A DNA stretch of 64,000 nt from Branchiostoma floridae (Eukaryota; Chordata; Leptocardii; Amphioxiformes; Branchiostomatidae), in the NCBI RefSeq assembly GCF_000003815.2, contig NC_049995.1:16954294-17018293 (forward strand), written 5' to 3'. A model generated the notes under the pieces. It saw only the letters and a program-made list of their open reading frames with translations. It did not search any database and had not been told where the DNA came from. Within the stretch, counting starts at the first letter, position 1, and the number at the start of each line of letters is the position of its first letter. This document shows, piece by piece, positions 1-12,314 of the stretch. A program made the translations under genes and the position numbers.

Positions 1-904
1 CTGTTACAGTTCCAATCATGTAACCCGTAACCTTGAGTGGCCTTCAGGCCTTGTTACGTGGTGACCATTGAGTAAAAAAAAAAAGATAATCCCTTGATTC
101 AACCGCGAACTTTTTGCAAGCCTTTTACAATGTTCTTGCCGCAAATTCAAATCCCTGCAAACATTTTGCACTTTTGCAAACAGTATATCATTTGCTACTA
201 GGCAAGTATTACTCGATACTCACATAACGTCTTCCGTATTCCAAACAAAAGAATCGATATCGCACACGAAGCCAAGGGATTTTAAAACATTACTGTAATG
301 TAAATATACCATTACTTCGAAGCTGGTGCGTTATGTCGAAGGGCGGTTATACCGGCTATATAGATACAAATACTTATTATTCGATGGAAGCGATTGGTTT
401 AACATTAATCGAGGATTATCTTGGGAACATAAAGTGCATTCTAGCCCGCAGCTCTTTTCTTCGTAAAAACTTACATTGCTCACAGTGCCCTTTGTGTTGA
501 CTATCCCGCATCGTGCCTGAAGATAGCAGATAATTTTGCCTCGCGGCATACCATGAAATTCCCTCCCTCGAGAGTCGCGAGACAGATTTACATATCTAAT
601 GGGCTGTTGTGACAAAATCTATGTGAAAGCAAAGCCTTTGGGATCGCGTGCACCCAGTTAGGCTTATTTATTGGGAAGGTAAATCGTCCCAATTACGTCT
701 TTGCCTGTCATGTTTTTTAGATTCCACTATCAAATATTTTGAAAGGGTTTCGAAGTTTCCTTAAATGAACGAAAGATATTTAATTGGCAGTTCTACCTAT
801 AATGCTGCTTTTCAGATTTTATGATAAGTATATTAGAAATGCATAACCGGTGGGCTATTTGCAAGTACATCTGACATTTATATAATGATAATAGATATAA
901 TGAT
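1..904. other. no gene recognised
   Basis: Non-coding-looking sequence. Only one short open frame (95 codons, minus strand, 331-615) is present, and it has no recognisable domain, no repeat partner and no splice context. Confidence 0.5.
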
Positions 905-928
905 ATCATCATCATCATCATCATCATC
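905..928. repeat. (ATC)n microsatellite
   Basis: About eight consecutive ATC triplets lie just upstream of a dispersed repeat fragment. Confidence 0.85.
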
Positions 929-947
929 GGTCGACGTGATCAAATGT

Positions 948-1020
948 AAACATGTTCGCACATGTTTACACACGGCGGGGTGATACCGCCCCTTACGGGG
1001 TAACATACCCTTTCGCTGGC
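948..1020 (-). repeat. dispersed SINE-body fragment
   Basis: The segment with 'cacatgtttacac', 'cggcggggtgatac' and 'taccctttcgctggc' is closely repeated at 54266-54345, inside a tRNA-headed element at 54168-54690. Here only this internal piece remains, with no tRNA-like head. Orientation is inferred from the longer copy. Confidence 0.6.
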
Positions 1021-1810
1021 AATTCTTCTTTTTTATAATGATATTAAGAACTAGCTTCTATCTTATACCACATCTTGCAATATATTTTGAATTATTAGTA
1101 GTTTTTTTGGGTTTGACCTTTTCTTTTGATGCTGTGGAAGACAAATTTACACACTATAGACAAGATCAATAATGTATAAAATGGAATTTAGATTATTATT
1201 CAGTGACCTACACAAGCAACGTAGTACGTGATTAAAGTAACACTGCCAATCCATTAGAAGAACTCAACTACACGGCAGTTGTAGAAACTACAACTTATGT
1301 TGGAATATTGCTTTTTAATTGCATATATTGCTTATATCTAATAGTTTTAAAGAAACGATCTAATTCATGAATAACAGTAGAGAAAGTCTAGTTAATGTTA
1401 TGCATGCTTGTCTAATCCCCTAGAACAGTAGGTCAATACAGTATGCTGCTTCATTATAGTATTACTAAGGTATTGTCTCGTTTTTGCAATGAGTTGCACA
1501 TGGTGGTGGCGGTGAAGAGAATCAGGCCAGGACGGCCCTCCGTATGACGTGTGTTTAGTGAAACCTGAGCGGGTGTTGACACACGTTGTTTGTTTATAGA
1601 GCGGGCTAACTAGATCATAGCATTCACAAAGCTTACAGTGGATCTGACAGGCTGTGACTGTAAGAAAGACCTGTAGAATTTGTGATGATTAATTCCTCGA
1701 AACTGCGTTTTTACGCCTGAGCTCCTTGCAATACACCGATAATGACAAAAACACGCATAGGCAAGTCGTTCCAGCTATAGCCGTCATTGTTATCTGATCT
1801 GTTTTGTCAT
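1021..1810. other. no gene or clear repeat
   Basis: AT-rich sequence without supportable coding potential. About 45 bases near 1455-1500 resemble the 3' tail of the LINE fragment at 10153-10580 (shared 'tctcgtttttgcaatgagt'). Confidence 0.4.
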
Positions 1811-1811
1811 T

Positions 1812-1975
1812 GTGCGTAACGTATTGACTCTTCTCTATTCTTTGTGATGTAATCCACTTTCTTATCCTCCAGGAATACAGTGAAGATGCACATGCACTTA
1901 AAGATCTATCCCTTAAGGAACCTTAAAACTTCCTTCGGGTTCATGACTTACACACAAAATTGGTGTTCCCTTGGC
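1812..1975 (+). repeat. direct repeat, copy 1 of 2
   Basis: This block begins 'attgtgcgtaacgtattgac', contains 'cccttaaggaacctta' and ends near 'gggttcatgacttac'. It is repeated in the same orientation at about 4462-4650, where a short extra insertion is present. No coding frame is shared. Confidence 0.65.
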
Positions 1976-2680
1976 TGATCTGTTTTGTCTGACAATTTGC
2001 TTTGATGAAGATCATAGATCAAGATATAAGTTCAACATGACAGATCATTCCATTTAACGGCTTGTGACTTCTACCTAAAGCCTCAGTTAAGTTGTGTCTC
2101 GTGTTGTAGTGGAATAAACAAACCATTGCCATATCATGCTGATGATATCCTACGTTCGACAGCTATTCCTTGTATCCAGCTACAGACCAGATATGCTGAG
2201 AAGGAATTAAACATAATCAAAATATTGTCTATTATATGCATTTTAGTGCCTACATTCTTGTGAGTTTATAATAGCACCGGCGTTCCATTGTCAAACCTCA
2301 ACCCTTGAAAGTGAATGAAGTAGCTGTGAATATGTATTTCCGGTCTTCAGCGATGCATCCCTGGCCATGCATGGCCCCGTTATGGAAATGTATGAATTTT
2401 GTACCTACGAAATACATCGTTGTAAGTTGGCACCTGTGGTTTGTTGTTAAACCTCATGATCAGCCAGTACGAGTGAATGGAATAGTTGTAAGATATTTCC
2501 GATCCCCAGCTTTGTTTGCCTCCCGTGCATGTCCCCGTGAAGGGACTAGTAGCTCGAATCACAACGGCAAATAAACTGATTCAAAAGCTCCAGTCAACAA
2601 AAGCAACAGGTTAGTTGGTGGCTAGTCAATACGGGAACATACGTGCCGATGTTTAACAATAAACTGGTATTTTCTAATAA

Positions 2681-3182
2681 GGCCACAGCAAGTAAATTTT
2701 ATGGATGACATCCTTTGCAGACTGCAAAAATAATGAGATAGGGCGAAAAAAAACAAGATGGGTAAAAAAAACAAGATGGCAAATTTTCAAAATAGACGTT
2801 GTAACAAGACTTGAAGTGACAAAATATGGCATCACAGCCAACAAAGCATTCATTCCTGTATTTAAGAAGTGCACCAATTTAGTTAAAGTGACACTAGTGT
2901 GGTAGACTGGTATCATGAACCATGTTGGCAACTACACTCATAGCTTCCATAGTTGTGCCACTCTTACAACTGTCTATCAAGTTTCACTTCTGCAACTACA
3001 GTCAATGCTACAGAGTCTCTAGTGTCGATTCTACATTCAATGATTAGGTTACAACACAACCTTCACCCATTTTCGTCTATCCGGCTTTCCCTGAAGAAGA
3101 AAAAAATTCTTTTTTTTTTCTGAAATCAGGCGAAAATTAATGAGCGCGCGGATGTCATCCATAAAATTTACTTGCTGTTGCC
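2681..3182. mobile_element. Harbinger-like MITE 1
   Basis: A 502 bp element has inverted ends of about 33 bp: GGCCACAGCAAGTAAATTTT followed by ATGGATGACATCC on the left, and its near-perfect reverse complement on the right. It is flanked on both sides by TAA (2678-2680 and 3183-3185). GG...CC termini with a 3-bp TWA target duplication are typical of PIF/Harbinger-type elements. No transposase is present, so it is non-autonomous. A second copy at 45922-46831 carries a LINE insertion. Confidence 0.75.
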
Positions 3183-3721
3183 TAACAGTATACATGTTAC
3201 GTCATGGATGTCTATGTCCACAATATAATGGTTTGGTTGGTGGTTAGTTAACAAGGGGCAGTAGGTGGCGATGTTTAACAGTAAATAAATTTTGCATAAG
3301 TATCCCTGGTATTTTTCCACAGGCGGTTTCAATGTAAACAATGATGGTTTGGTTGATAGTCAATAAGGGAGCATAGGTAACGATGTTTGATAAAAAAAAC
3401 ATGTCTGGTATTGTTATTACAGGTGTTTGATATCTTACGTCATGTATTTTCATACCCACAATATTTATGATTTGGTTGGTAGTCAATAATGGACCATAGT
3501 TAGCGATATCTTACGTCATGGATTGCAATGTCAACAATAATGGTTTGATCGTTGGCTAGTCAATACGAGACCATACGTAACAATGTATATATACATTAAA
3601 CAAGTTTCGCTAAGAATCCCCGGTATTTTTTCTGGAAACAGTACACCTGTATACAGCTTACGTTATGGATTTCCATGTCTACAATAATGATTTGGTCGGT
3701 AATTATAGTCAATAATTATAA

Positions 3722-4074
3722 GGCCACACCAATTTAATTTCTTGGTTCACGGATTCGCTCGCTCCTAATTTTGGAGAAAATAAAAATAAAAATAAAAATT
3801 ACCACTCAGCAAATTTTCACCATTAATGAAACCATTCACCAGCTTTCTGGTGTAGCAAATTGACCTTATATTATAAGCTCCTTAAAGTGTTGGTACAGGT
3901 GCTGTTACTGTACAATGATAGTGTTTTTGTACTTTTTTCAAGCTGAAAACTTTTTTTCTTTATGTTTTGGATTAGCCGTTACCTTTACCCCAACCATTTT
4001 TATTTTTATTTCGCCCTCTCGCTCCATATTTTTAAGAAAAAATCCGTGAACCAAGAAATTAAATTGGTGTGGAT
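3722..4074. mobile_element. Harbinger-like MITE 2
   Basis: A 353 bp element with about 32 bp inverted ends (GGCCACACCAATTTAATTTC followed by TTGGTTCACGGATT). TAA flanks both sides. The last two bases of the right end are AT instead of CC. It belongs to the same GGCC/TAA superfamily as the other five in the window but differs inside the inverted repeat, so it is a different family. Confidence 0.65.
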
Positions 4075-4461
4075 TAAGGTAGCATACTCGGCGATATTTA
4101 GCAACAATCAACTTTGGAATAAGCATACCTGGCATTTCATACCGGCATTGTACATCGTATGAGTCATGGATTTGCAAGTCCGCAAGATTTCTTTGATTCT
4201 ACCACATGATAGTACCTTCTATTTGTGTTTAGCGGACCTAAAAAGAGCGGAATTCTGTACGCGTATTGCCTTCTTTGTCAATAATAGCACAGTATTATTC
4301 CTTTAACGTATTGCTTTCTTGAGATTCTATATCGAATACAAGATTGTTTCAATGGTAAATTATACATTGAATGTCCACACTATAACCATGCGACATAGAC
4401 TTGCTGTTCACAAAAAAAAAAAAGGTTTCCATTGAAGCACCATTCCCTAACATAGAAAATT

Positions 4462-4650
4462 GTGCGTAACGTATTGACTCTTCTCTATTTCTTAGTCTAG
4501 CAATCCACTTCCTTATCCTTCAGGAATACAAAACATGAAGAGATACTTAAAGATCTACCCCTTAAGGAACCTTAAGAGGCCATAAGCGTCCTTGAGGCAT
4601 AAGACTTCCTTCGGGTTCATGACTTACGCACGGTACTGATGTTCCCATGA
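4462..4650 (+). repeat. direct repeat, copy 2 of 2
   Basis: Partner of 1812-1975. It has an additional stretch around 4575-4600 ('gaggccataagcgtcc'). Confidence 0.65.
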
Positions 4651-5104
4651 CGAACCTTTAACCAGAGGCACAGTATGTTACCATGCACAAGCACTGTCGC
4701 AGAACTTAGTGTGCATCTGGTGATGAATTGTTTGTATTTATCAGTGATAAGTCTAACACTGGCAAGGGAAGACGAGCCTGGAGAAAACTCTCTATCTTCG
4801 TGTCTACCTTTCTCCTCCAACGACCTGGAGTTCAAGGGACTAGGTGTGTGGGTAGGTAGGTATCAGTGATCAAGTCAATTGTACTACATAGACACACTTT
4901 AACCATTGCATGGTACTTCAGTTGCAATGTGATATCAGACGTAGAAATTGTTGTGTCGTATATAGTTACATTAGAATAAATATCTGTTTGCTTTTTGGGT
5001 CAAATTTGCATTAGAAGTTAGTCATGATCAATTGCATACCATATAATTTCCGATACAACAGTTGGAAACTATAGACTGGATATCATACTCATATGAATGC
5101 AATC

Positions 5105-5345
5105 TTTTACAATATGCCCTGTTCAAGTGCTTGAACTTTTAGGTCCCGAGTTCGATACCCGCCGTGCCCCCGCTTTTGTGCCCTTGGGAAAAGCACCTAA
5201 CATGACCTTCCTCACTTTACCAAAGTGTAAAACTGACCTAAATCGGGGAGGGAAAATACTACCTTTACCTTCTGTCTGCACTGTGTAGGTGGCACTGTTG
5301 AAATAAGTTACTAACATGAGGGCAGTGCCACATTGTTCCTCGTCT
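5105..5345 (+). mobile_element. tRNA-derived SINE
   Basis: A B-box-like GAGTTCGATACCC lies at 5148-5160 after a degraded tRNA-like head. A body follows whose reverse complement contains 'cagacagaaggtaaaggtag' and 'gacgaggaacaatgtggcac'. The same body occurs at 25372-25665 and 33614-33900 in the opposite orientation, which identifies it as a dispersed RNA polymerase III-type retroelement, not a gene. Confidence 0.65.
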
Positions 5346-5599
5346 GTCCCAAAGCAAATAAGAATTTAAATTCTTGTTCTGTACGCTCTCATTTCGTATG
5401 CGAGCTGTTTTATTATTACAGATTCAAGTTGTGTTCGCTGACAAGAGCAATCACGGCGACCGTAAATTCCGGCGGAATGTTGAATACAGATTAGATATTA
5501 ATCAACGCCGCCTGCCAACTGCTCTGCGATCGTTTGGCGGCTTTACAACCGGCATATTTGCTAGATAACGTCAAAGCTAGTAGGGCACATATGCATAAT

Positions 5600-6400
5600 G
5601 TAGACGACAGGTACACATCGTTGTCCCAGTGGAAACTGCGCCATTAGAAGGAAATGAGGACCACATTTGATAGAATTTGTTTGAACGCTTTGCTAATGTG
5701 GTGCCGTTGGTTAGGGTTCTAGAGGATGAAAATAAGTATTACGTCGATGTGTGGTATGTAAATGAGGTTTATTAATTTCTAGATGTACTATGAATTGTCC
5801 GGGCGTGAAGACGCCATCAAAATTACATCGAATCCACATTTGATATGGTCTGAATGTTTGCTTATGTGGTTACATTAAGTAAGATTTTGGGGGAGGATAT
5901 TAACTAGTGCGTCAACGTGTGGTAAGTAAACGGGGTTTATGCATTTCTAGATGTACTAACATTTGTCCCAGTTGAACGACACACCATAGAAAAAAAAAGA
6001 AAAGAAACTTCATTTGATATGGTCGGAACGTTTGCCTATGTGGTTCCGATGACTAAGTAGAACGTCAATGTGCGGTACGTATAGGGGGTTTATGCGTTCC
6101 TAAATGACCCGAATAACAGGTCTATTCGTGACCAGCCTAGCGGGAAGAGGGCGAAACGGGGTTTACAAATATACAGAAATTGGTGTCTTAGTTACAATAG
6201 AATGCATCTCCGTTTGCGCTGAAAGTGTAATAGTATTTAGTCCATTGTATACCATATATTTTCCTACACAACATTTGCAAACTGTGGTACGCAATGTGGG
6301 TTTATGCGTTCCTAAATGACCCGAATAACAGGCCCATTCATGACCAGCCTAGCGGGAAGAGGGTGAGGATACAGGGTAAATATACGCCGGTAGGAAACAC
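5600..6400. repeat. tandem array, ~150-210 bp units
   Basis: The landmark 'ggtttatgcattcctaaatg' and variants recur near 5766, 5934, 6085 and 6296. The preceding 'atttgatatggtc' and 'tttgcttatgtggtt' segments recur with it. Spacings are about 168, 151 and 211 bp. No conserved frame is seen. Confidence 0.55.
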
Positions 6401-6599
6401 AAGCTGATGCGGTTCACGCGTGTCCATACGCTCGGTCGTGGTTCCATTCTTTTGGATCAGACAAAAACTGTCCTAATAGTTAAAAGTAAGATACTGCATT
6501 TTGATGGAACCAAGATTTCGGATAGACGCAGTATTGTATTGTGTCACGATGTTGCTATAACATCACATGTACTAAGGTTGTGTTTTTTTTTTAATTAAA

Positions 6600-7990
6600 G
6601 ACACACAGGAGAAATACACCGGAATACACGGTCTGAACTCCGATACGGTATCGAATGTCTTCGGCCTCCGTTGTCTATCATTCCTTCAGTAGGCGTAGCG
6701 GCCTCTTTGTATGCCCAATACAGCCGATCAGCACGATCTACGCGATACACCCAAAACACCACCTAGACCTATGCACCCGCACTTTCCGTCATTAAAGCCT
6801 ATGTATTAAGCCACACGTTATAAGGTTAGGTTTTGTTCTGTCAGTTCATTTAAGAGAAAACACAGCTGATCTACACAACACACCGCCCAAAACAGCTGGA
6901 CCTATGCACCCGCACTTTCCGTCATTAACGCCTATGTATTAACCCCAAAAGATAGGTCCATGTAGAAAACAGTGCTGTTAAAATATGTTACAGTCCATAC
7001 GCTTTAACAGTTTTTTCTTCTTCTGTCAGTTCATTTAAAAACACATCTACACAACGCACCACCCCATACACTGAGACCTATGTACTCGCACTTTCCGTCA
7101 TTAAAGCCTGATGCATTTACCCCCAAAAGATAGGTCCATTTAGGAAAACAATGCTGATGAAATATATTACAGTCCATACGCTTTAACAGGTTTTGCTGCA
7201 AGTTCATTTTTAGAGAAGACGGAAGACTGAAAAACAGACGTATATCCATACGGTTGTACACACGCACTTCCGGACGTCAAAGCTAAATGTATTATCCCCT
7301 AAGACTAGCCCAATTTAGGAAAAACGCTGCTCTTGAAATACGTCCCAGTCCACACGTTTTAACAGTTTTTCTGGCGCATAATATAATGGCAAACGGAAGT
7401 CTGAAAAACAGACCTATCTCCATACGGGTGTTCACCCGCATATCCTGACGTTAAAGCTAATGTATTTACCCCTAAGATATGATTATAAGACTAGCCCAAT
7501 TTAGGAAAACAATGCTGTTCAAATACGTTCTGGTCCATACGTTCAAGTCACAGTTGTTGTTTTTTTTCTGGCGCATAATATAATAGCAAACGGAAGTCTT
7601 AAAAACAGACCTACCTCCAGACGACTATGCATTCGCATTTACGGACATGAAAGCTAAATGTATTTACCCCCAAGACCAAGAAAACTGCTGTAATACGTTA
7701 CAGTCCACACGTTTTAACAGGTTTTTGCGAAGAGAAAACGGAAGCATGAAATACAGTTACTTAGATCCACACGGCTGTACACCCGCACATCCGGACATTA
7801 AAGCTAAATGTACATGTACATGTATTTACCCCCAAGACCAACCCATTTAGAAAACAATGCTGTTGAAATATGCTACAGTCCACACGTTTTAACAGTTTTT
7901 TTGCGAAGAGAAAACGGAAGCCTGAAAGACAGCCTTACCTCCATACGGCCGTACATCAGCCAGTTTCTCTCCCTCACTGCTGTTCCCCAC
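6600..7990. repeat. tandem array, ~175 bp units
   Basis: The landmark 'cactttccgtcattaaagcc' and variants recur near 6782, 6913, 7090, 7264, 7436, 7634 and 7784. Between them lie 'tttacccccaaga', 'gtccatacgctttaacagt' and 'gaaaacggaagtctgaaa' segments. Spacings are about 131, 177, 174, 172, 196 and 152 bp. Short open frames inside are not conserved between units, so I treat the block as a diverged satellite-like array. Confidence 0.65.
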
Positions 7991-7999
7991 ACGCGACAA

Positions 8000-8749
8000 G
8001 GCATCATGCCAACTACCCTAGTAGTCCATCCACGCGAAATAGGCGCACCAAAACGTTCAGAGCCAAATTTAAACCCCGATCGCCGCTCAGGGTACCGCAC
8101 TTCTGACGATGCTGTTTGCCTTCGTGCCCTTAAGAGGGTCTGCATGGGGGTTCCTGACAATGATTTTAAATTATTCGGGGTTGGCTGACTACGCTTTACA
8201 TTAAATTCACGGAGGCTACCAACGTTTTACGCTTCATCCCACTGGAAACTACTTGAAACAAAAAGAACTTCCCTACGAATTACGGGAAATTAAAAAAAAA
8301 GCCTGCTTATGCCTTACGGAAAACAGCATGTGGACCCTCCCTTAAGGATCTAGCAGTGCTGCTACCCAACCTATAGGAAGGCAGCAGGCATTTACTAGTA
8401 CAAGGATGAAGCGGTGACGTCATCGCTTGCTTGGAATGGTCCATTGACTACGTCAGAGGGGTGGTGAAAGATTAGAGCCCGAACACTCTAACCCTTTGAC
8501 CGTATATCCAGGTTGATCCTTGAAGCTGATTCAAGAGTTACGCTCTATATAATCCTTCATTAGAAGGTCAGATAGAACTGGTCCTTATACTATATGGGAA
8601 ATGGTGCCTGAAGATGGCCCTGTTGCATCCACCACAGCCGTTGATAGATAAGTAGTATAATGGGAACATGGTGAATTATATTCGTTCGGAGGTTTCGTCA
8701 TTGACAATTTTGTACCTTGTACCTTTTGAGCTTGCCAAATGAAGCTAAG
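8000..8749. other. no gene recognised
   Basis: No clear repeat and no supportable coding region. A 126-codon frame spanning 7808-8188 starts inside the preceding array and shows no domain. Confidence 0.4.
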
Positions 8750-9754
8750 TCCTGTGATATTGCTGTAGCTTTACTTTATGGCAGAATGTTTTGACGTATT
8801 CTAGAGTAATGATGCTCCAAAACTCGCATAAGCTGTCTCATTTCTACACTCCCTGCTCTTCAACACTGATATGATTTAATACTTGTTGAGCTTGTTATTT
8901 GCATTAAGGTTTCAAAGTCATTTTGCTGTAGATGCATGAAACCTCAATATTACGACTCTAACGGCAATGATGCATCCCGAACTCCCACAGGATCATTTCT
9001 ACACCCCTTGCTCATTAACACTGATATGAGGTCAACAACCATAACTGTAATCCTAACTTGTTGAGCTTGTCATATGCAACAAAGTACTGTCATTTTGCTG
9101 CAAAAGTATGAAACTACGATATTAAGAATCTTAATTAAACGGTAAATGGTGCGTCCCAAATTCCCATAGGCTGTCTCATTTCTACAACCCCTGCTCTTCA
9201 ACAGTGATATGAGGTCAACAACCATGACTGTAATCTTTACCTGTTTTGCTTGTCATGTGCAGCAAAGTACTGTCATTTTGCTGTAGATGTATGAAACTAC
9301 GATATTACGAAGCTAACGGCAACGATGCGTCCCAAACCCCCATAGGATCATTTCTGCACCTCCTGATATGAGGTCAGCAACCATAACTGTAGTGATAGCT
9401 GGAATATGCAGCAAAGCAATGTAATACCTATTTTAGATGTGTGTAACACTAGTATCTTTTGACAAATTCTAATGGTTATGAGATGCATCTAAAACTCTCA
9501 TAGGCTCAATACAAGTTCTACACCTCTCGTATTCAAACTTCGACGTTACGTCAGCTTTAGCCATAACTGTAATGGCAGGCCTAGACTTTTCATTTTGTCA
9601 TATGCAGCCAGGAACTGTAACGTAGATGTATAAAGTACAAGGATGTCTTGACAGTACTGTAACAATAATGATGTCTTCAGAACTTCAATATACGATCCCA
9701 TCACTACACGCCTACAGTGAAATCTTGATGTTTTGGTCAGCAACCATGACTTAA

Positions 9755-10090
9755 CCCTATCCAGACTGGGCTTTTTCGACCCCCCTTCGTATTTTCAAAA
9801 CGGCTTTCTGTACGATCACCAAATTTGCAAGGGGGGTTGTGCTAGTTTTATAATTTCTGAAATTTTTATATCATTATGACGTAATATGACGTAATTATGA
9901 AAAAAATTGCCTTTCAGAAACCCGTTGACATGGCAACACGAAAAATCATGAACTTACTTGATTTTTTTAAATTGTTGCTAACAATATTTTAGGAAAACTC
10001 ACCAAGTTTGGTTGTTTTAGCACAAGCCGTCTGGGAGCTATAGGAGGTCAAAGCTGGCGCGGGCACTTTTAGCCCCCAGTCTGGATAGGG
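9755..10090. mobile_element. piggyBac-like MITE with TTAA target duplication
   Basis: A 336 bp element begins CCCTATCCAGACTGGGC and ends with the inverted CCCAGTCTGGATAGGG. TTAA lies exactly outside both ends (9751-9754 and 10091-10094). A TTAA duplication with CCC-starting termini is the hallmark of the piggyBac superfamily. There is no transposase. The host is a unit of the 8.75-11.4 kb array, whose other copies show the uninterrupted sequence. Confidence 0.75.
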
Positions 10091-10152
10091 TTAAATGGCA
10101 GCCTGTTGAGTTTGTCATACGGAGCAAAGTACTGTCATTTTGTCGTAGATGC

Positions 10153-10580
10153 ATGTATAAGAAGAACTTTATTGCGCAACAATTGTAACAGTTACAATGT
10201 ATGGCAATGTGAACAACTATATACTAACACAAATAACTAACAACTAATGTAATATAATGTAACAGTATAAACAATCTAGTGAGTATCATAAAGCATTATC
10301 TCGTTTTTGCAATGAGTTGTAAATAAATTGGCCAACGTAGGCAGATATATGAACAGGACATGATCATATCAAATGGAATACCTCTGACCTAGCATGTGGC
10401 AGTACAATTTCGGACTTACATACAATATTTTGAAATAACTTTTGACGGTCTTCTTCATAAGTCGGACAATCCATTACAAAATGAAATTCATTTTCTATGC
10501 CATTATGGCATGTGGGACAAAGTCTCTCATTGGCTGGTATGTTGTAGTGTCGGCTCTTTTCAATTTGTAAGGTGTGTGCA
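10153..10580 (-). pseudogene. non-LTR retrotransposon 3' fragment (zinc-finger tail)
   Basis: On the minus strand, about 10575 down to a TGA at 10364-10366 reads as a protein tail containing ERLCPTCHNGIENEFHFVMD followed by CPTYEEDRQK. This is the Cys-x2-Cys ... His-x4-5-Cys-Pro-x-Tyr pattern seen after the reverse transcriptase domain of several LINE clades. Beyond the stop there is an AT-rich 3' region carrying AATAAA on the minus strand, ending near 10153. The rest of the element is missing, so it is a 5'-truncated copy inserted in the tandem array. Confidence 0.7.
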
Positions 10581-11689
10581 CTATATATGAAACTAAGATA
10601 TTACAAACGGCAATGATGCGCCAAGAACGCACAGGCTATCCCATTTCAATACGCCCTGCAGTTCAACAGTGATATGAGATCAGCAACCGTGACTTTAAGC
10701 CTTACCTGTGAGCTTGTCATATTCAGTAAAGTACTGTCATTTTGCTGTAAAGGTATGAAATTACGATATTACGAATCTTAAACGGCAATGATGCGTCCCA
10801 AACACCCATAGGCTGTCTCATTTCTACACCCCTGCTCTTCAACACTGATATGAGGTCAGCAACCATAACTGTAGTGTTCACCTGTTGAGGCTTGTTATGG
10901 TTGTGGATGTATGCCACTAAGATATTACGAATCTAACCGCAGCAATGCGTCCCCAACTCCAATATACCATCTCATTACCACACGTCTTCAGTGTTACATT
11001 GGTGTTAGGTTAGAAACCTTAGCTGTATTGGCAGCTTTGGTCATATGCAGCAATTTCCAACAAAGTAATACTGTATTACTGTAAATGTGTAATACTTAGA
11101 TATCTTGAGAAATCTTAAGGGCAATGGAGCATTAAAAACCCATAGACTCTTTGCTACCCCACCCCCTACTGCTCCGATGCTACATCCGCAACTATTACTG
11201 TAATAGCACTATATCAAGCTTATCATATACAGAAAAGATGCAATCTTGCTGCAGATGTACATTGTACAGAAATAGCATATTTTGACAAATTCTAATGGTA
11301 CAAATGCATCTCAGATGCCATAGGCTTTCTCATTACAACGCCTCTTGTGGCCCAACAGTAATGTAAGGTCATCTGACAGCCATTAGCAAAATGGCAGGCA
11401 TCGTCTCGGCCGAACGCAACTGCACCGTAAGTTCCAGGGCATTAGATGAGGAGGTCATGTTTTGAGCTCTAAAACCTTCCGGAAATGGTACAGGGGTGAT
11501 GATTTTACTTAGGCAGCGACATGACATATTCCTTAGGGCACGCCAAGTCGTCGAACTGCAACTCTTTGCTCCAAGGTGAAGCTTGGGACATGCGACATAT
11601 TAGAAATAATTTCTGTGATCAATTTCATGATACGTCAATGTCACTCATCATGTTGTTCCCGCAAAAGAGGAATGCAAAGTCATTTTAGA

Positions 11690-11860
11690 ACAGGTGAAAC
11701 CAGACAGGTGATAATTAGAGATGTCAGTGATGCACAGAAGAGAGAAGAACACCTTAACACATGACATGTTCGGAACCGGGGCGAAGGAAACGAGAGGGAT
11801 AGACACGAAGAAGCCAGAAAAAGAAAATGTTGGGGGTAAAGGGTGGACAGGGAAATATGG
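11690..11860 (+). repeat. dispersed repeat shared with 42995-43160
   Basis: The segments 'acaggtgaaaccagacaggt', 'gataattag', 'gagaagaacac' and 'gttcggaaccggggcgaa' recur in the same order and orientation around 42995-43160. I see no gene in either copy. Confidence 0.55.
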
Positions 11861-11954
11861 AGTAAAATTTGTAACCTTTGAATCATATATCTCATTACAT
11901 AGATGCCACACGGAAGTGTGCCTGATTTCCTTGATCAACTCACACTAGGAAGTA

Positions 11955-12290
11955 TATATATATAGCTTTTCTATTTCTTTTCTTTCTTTCTTTATTAGCA
12001 CATAACAACATGGCTTTCGAACAAATGTATATACAGAAATGAAGTACATGCCGGGGGTGGGCAGAAGCTTATGTGGCTTTTCTTGGGCCTCCCCCAGAAC
12101 TAAGTCGCAGAAATGATAATTATACATAATTAAAGTGAACGGAAAAATGCACATAACATAAGTTGAAATCATTATGTAAAGTATACTAATGGAATAGAAG
12201 TTATATTACAAATGATCAAATGAAATAATAAATACAAAACAAAATTGACAAATCATATACAAGTAAGTCGGAATTTGACATTTGAATTCT
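11955..12290 (-). repeat. possible LINE 3' tail after (TTTC)n tract
   Basis: A (TTTC)n/T-rich tract near 11970-11995 is followed by moderately structured sequence with no long frame. The arrangement resembles the 3' end of a retroelement on the minus strand. This is a weak call because no protein fragment is visible. Confidence 0.25.
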
Positions 12291-12314
12291 ATAGCTAGGG
12301 TGAGATCTTTAAAA

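Larger units (their letters stand above)
2610..4190. repeat. diverged tandem array interrupted by two MITEs
   Basis: Units of roughly 115-150 bp contain a 'ggttggtagtcaata' segment, a 'gcgatgtttaaca' segment and 'cttacgtcatggatttc' followed by 'caacaataatg'. Starts are near 2614, 3234, 3350, 3468, 3540 and 3687, with a further unit after 4075. Two Harbinger-like elements (2681-3182 and 3722-4074) are inserted in it. No open reading frame is conserved between units. Confidence 0.6.
8750..11400. repeat. tandem array, ~160-190 bp units, with insertions
   Basis: Each unit carries 'gtactgtcattttgctgtag', 'atgtatgaaactacgatatt', 'ggcaatgatgcgtcccaaa', 'cataggctgtctcatttcta' and 'gatatgaggtcagcaaccat', with decay. 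Landmark positions are near 8921, 9093, 9276, 9432, 9620, 10137, 10740, 10900, 11072 and 11249. A TTAA-flanked MITE (9755-10090) and a LINE 3' fragment (10153-10580) interrupt the array. Confidence 0.7.

Noticed and set aside
7647-8188. Small frames of 67-126 codons
   Set aside because: They lie in a diverged tandem array, are not conserved between units and have no domain.
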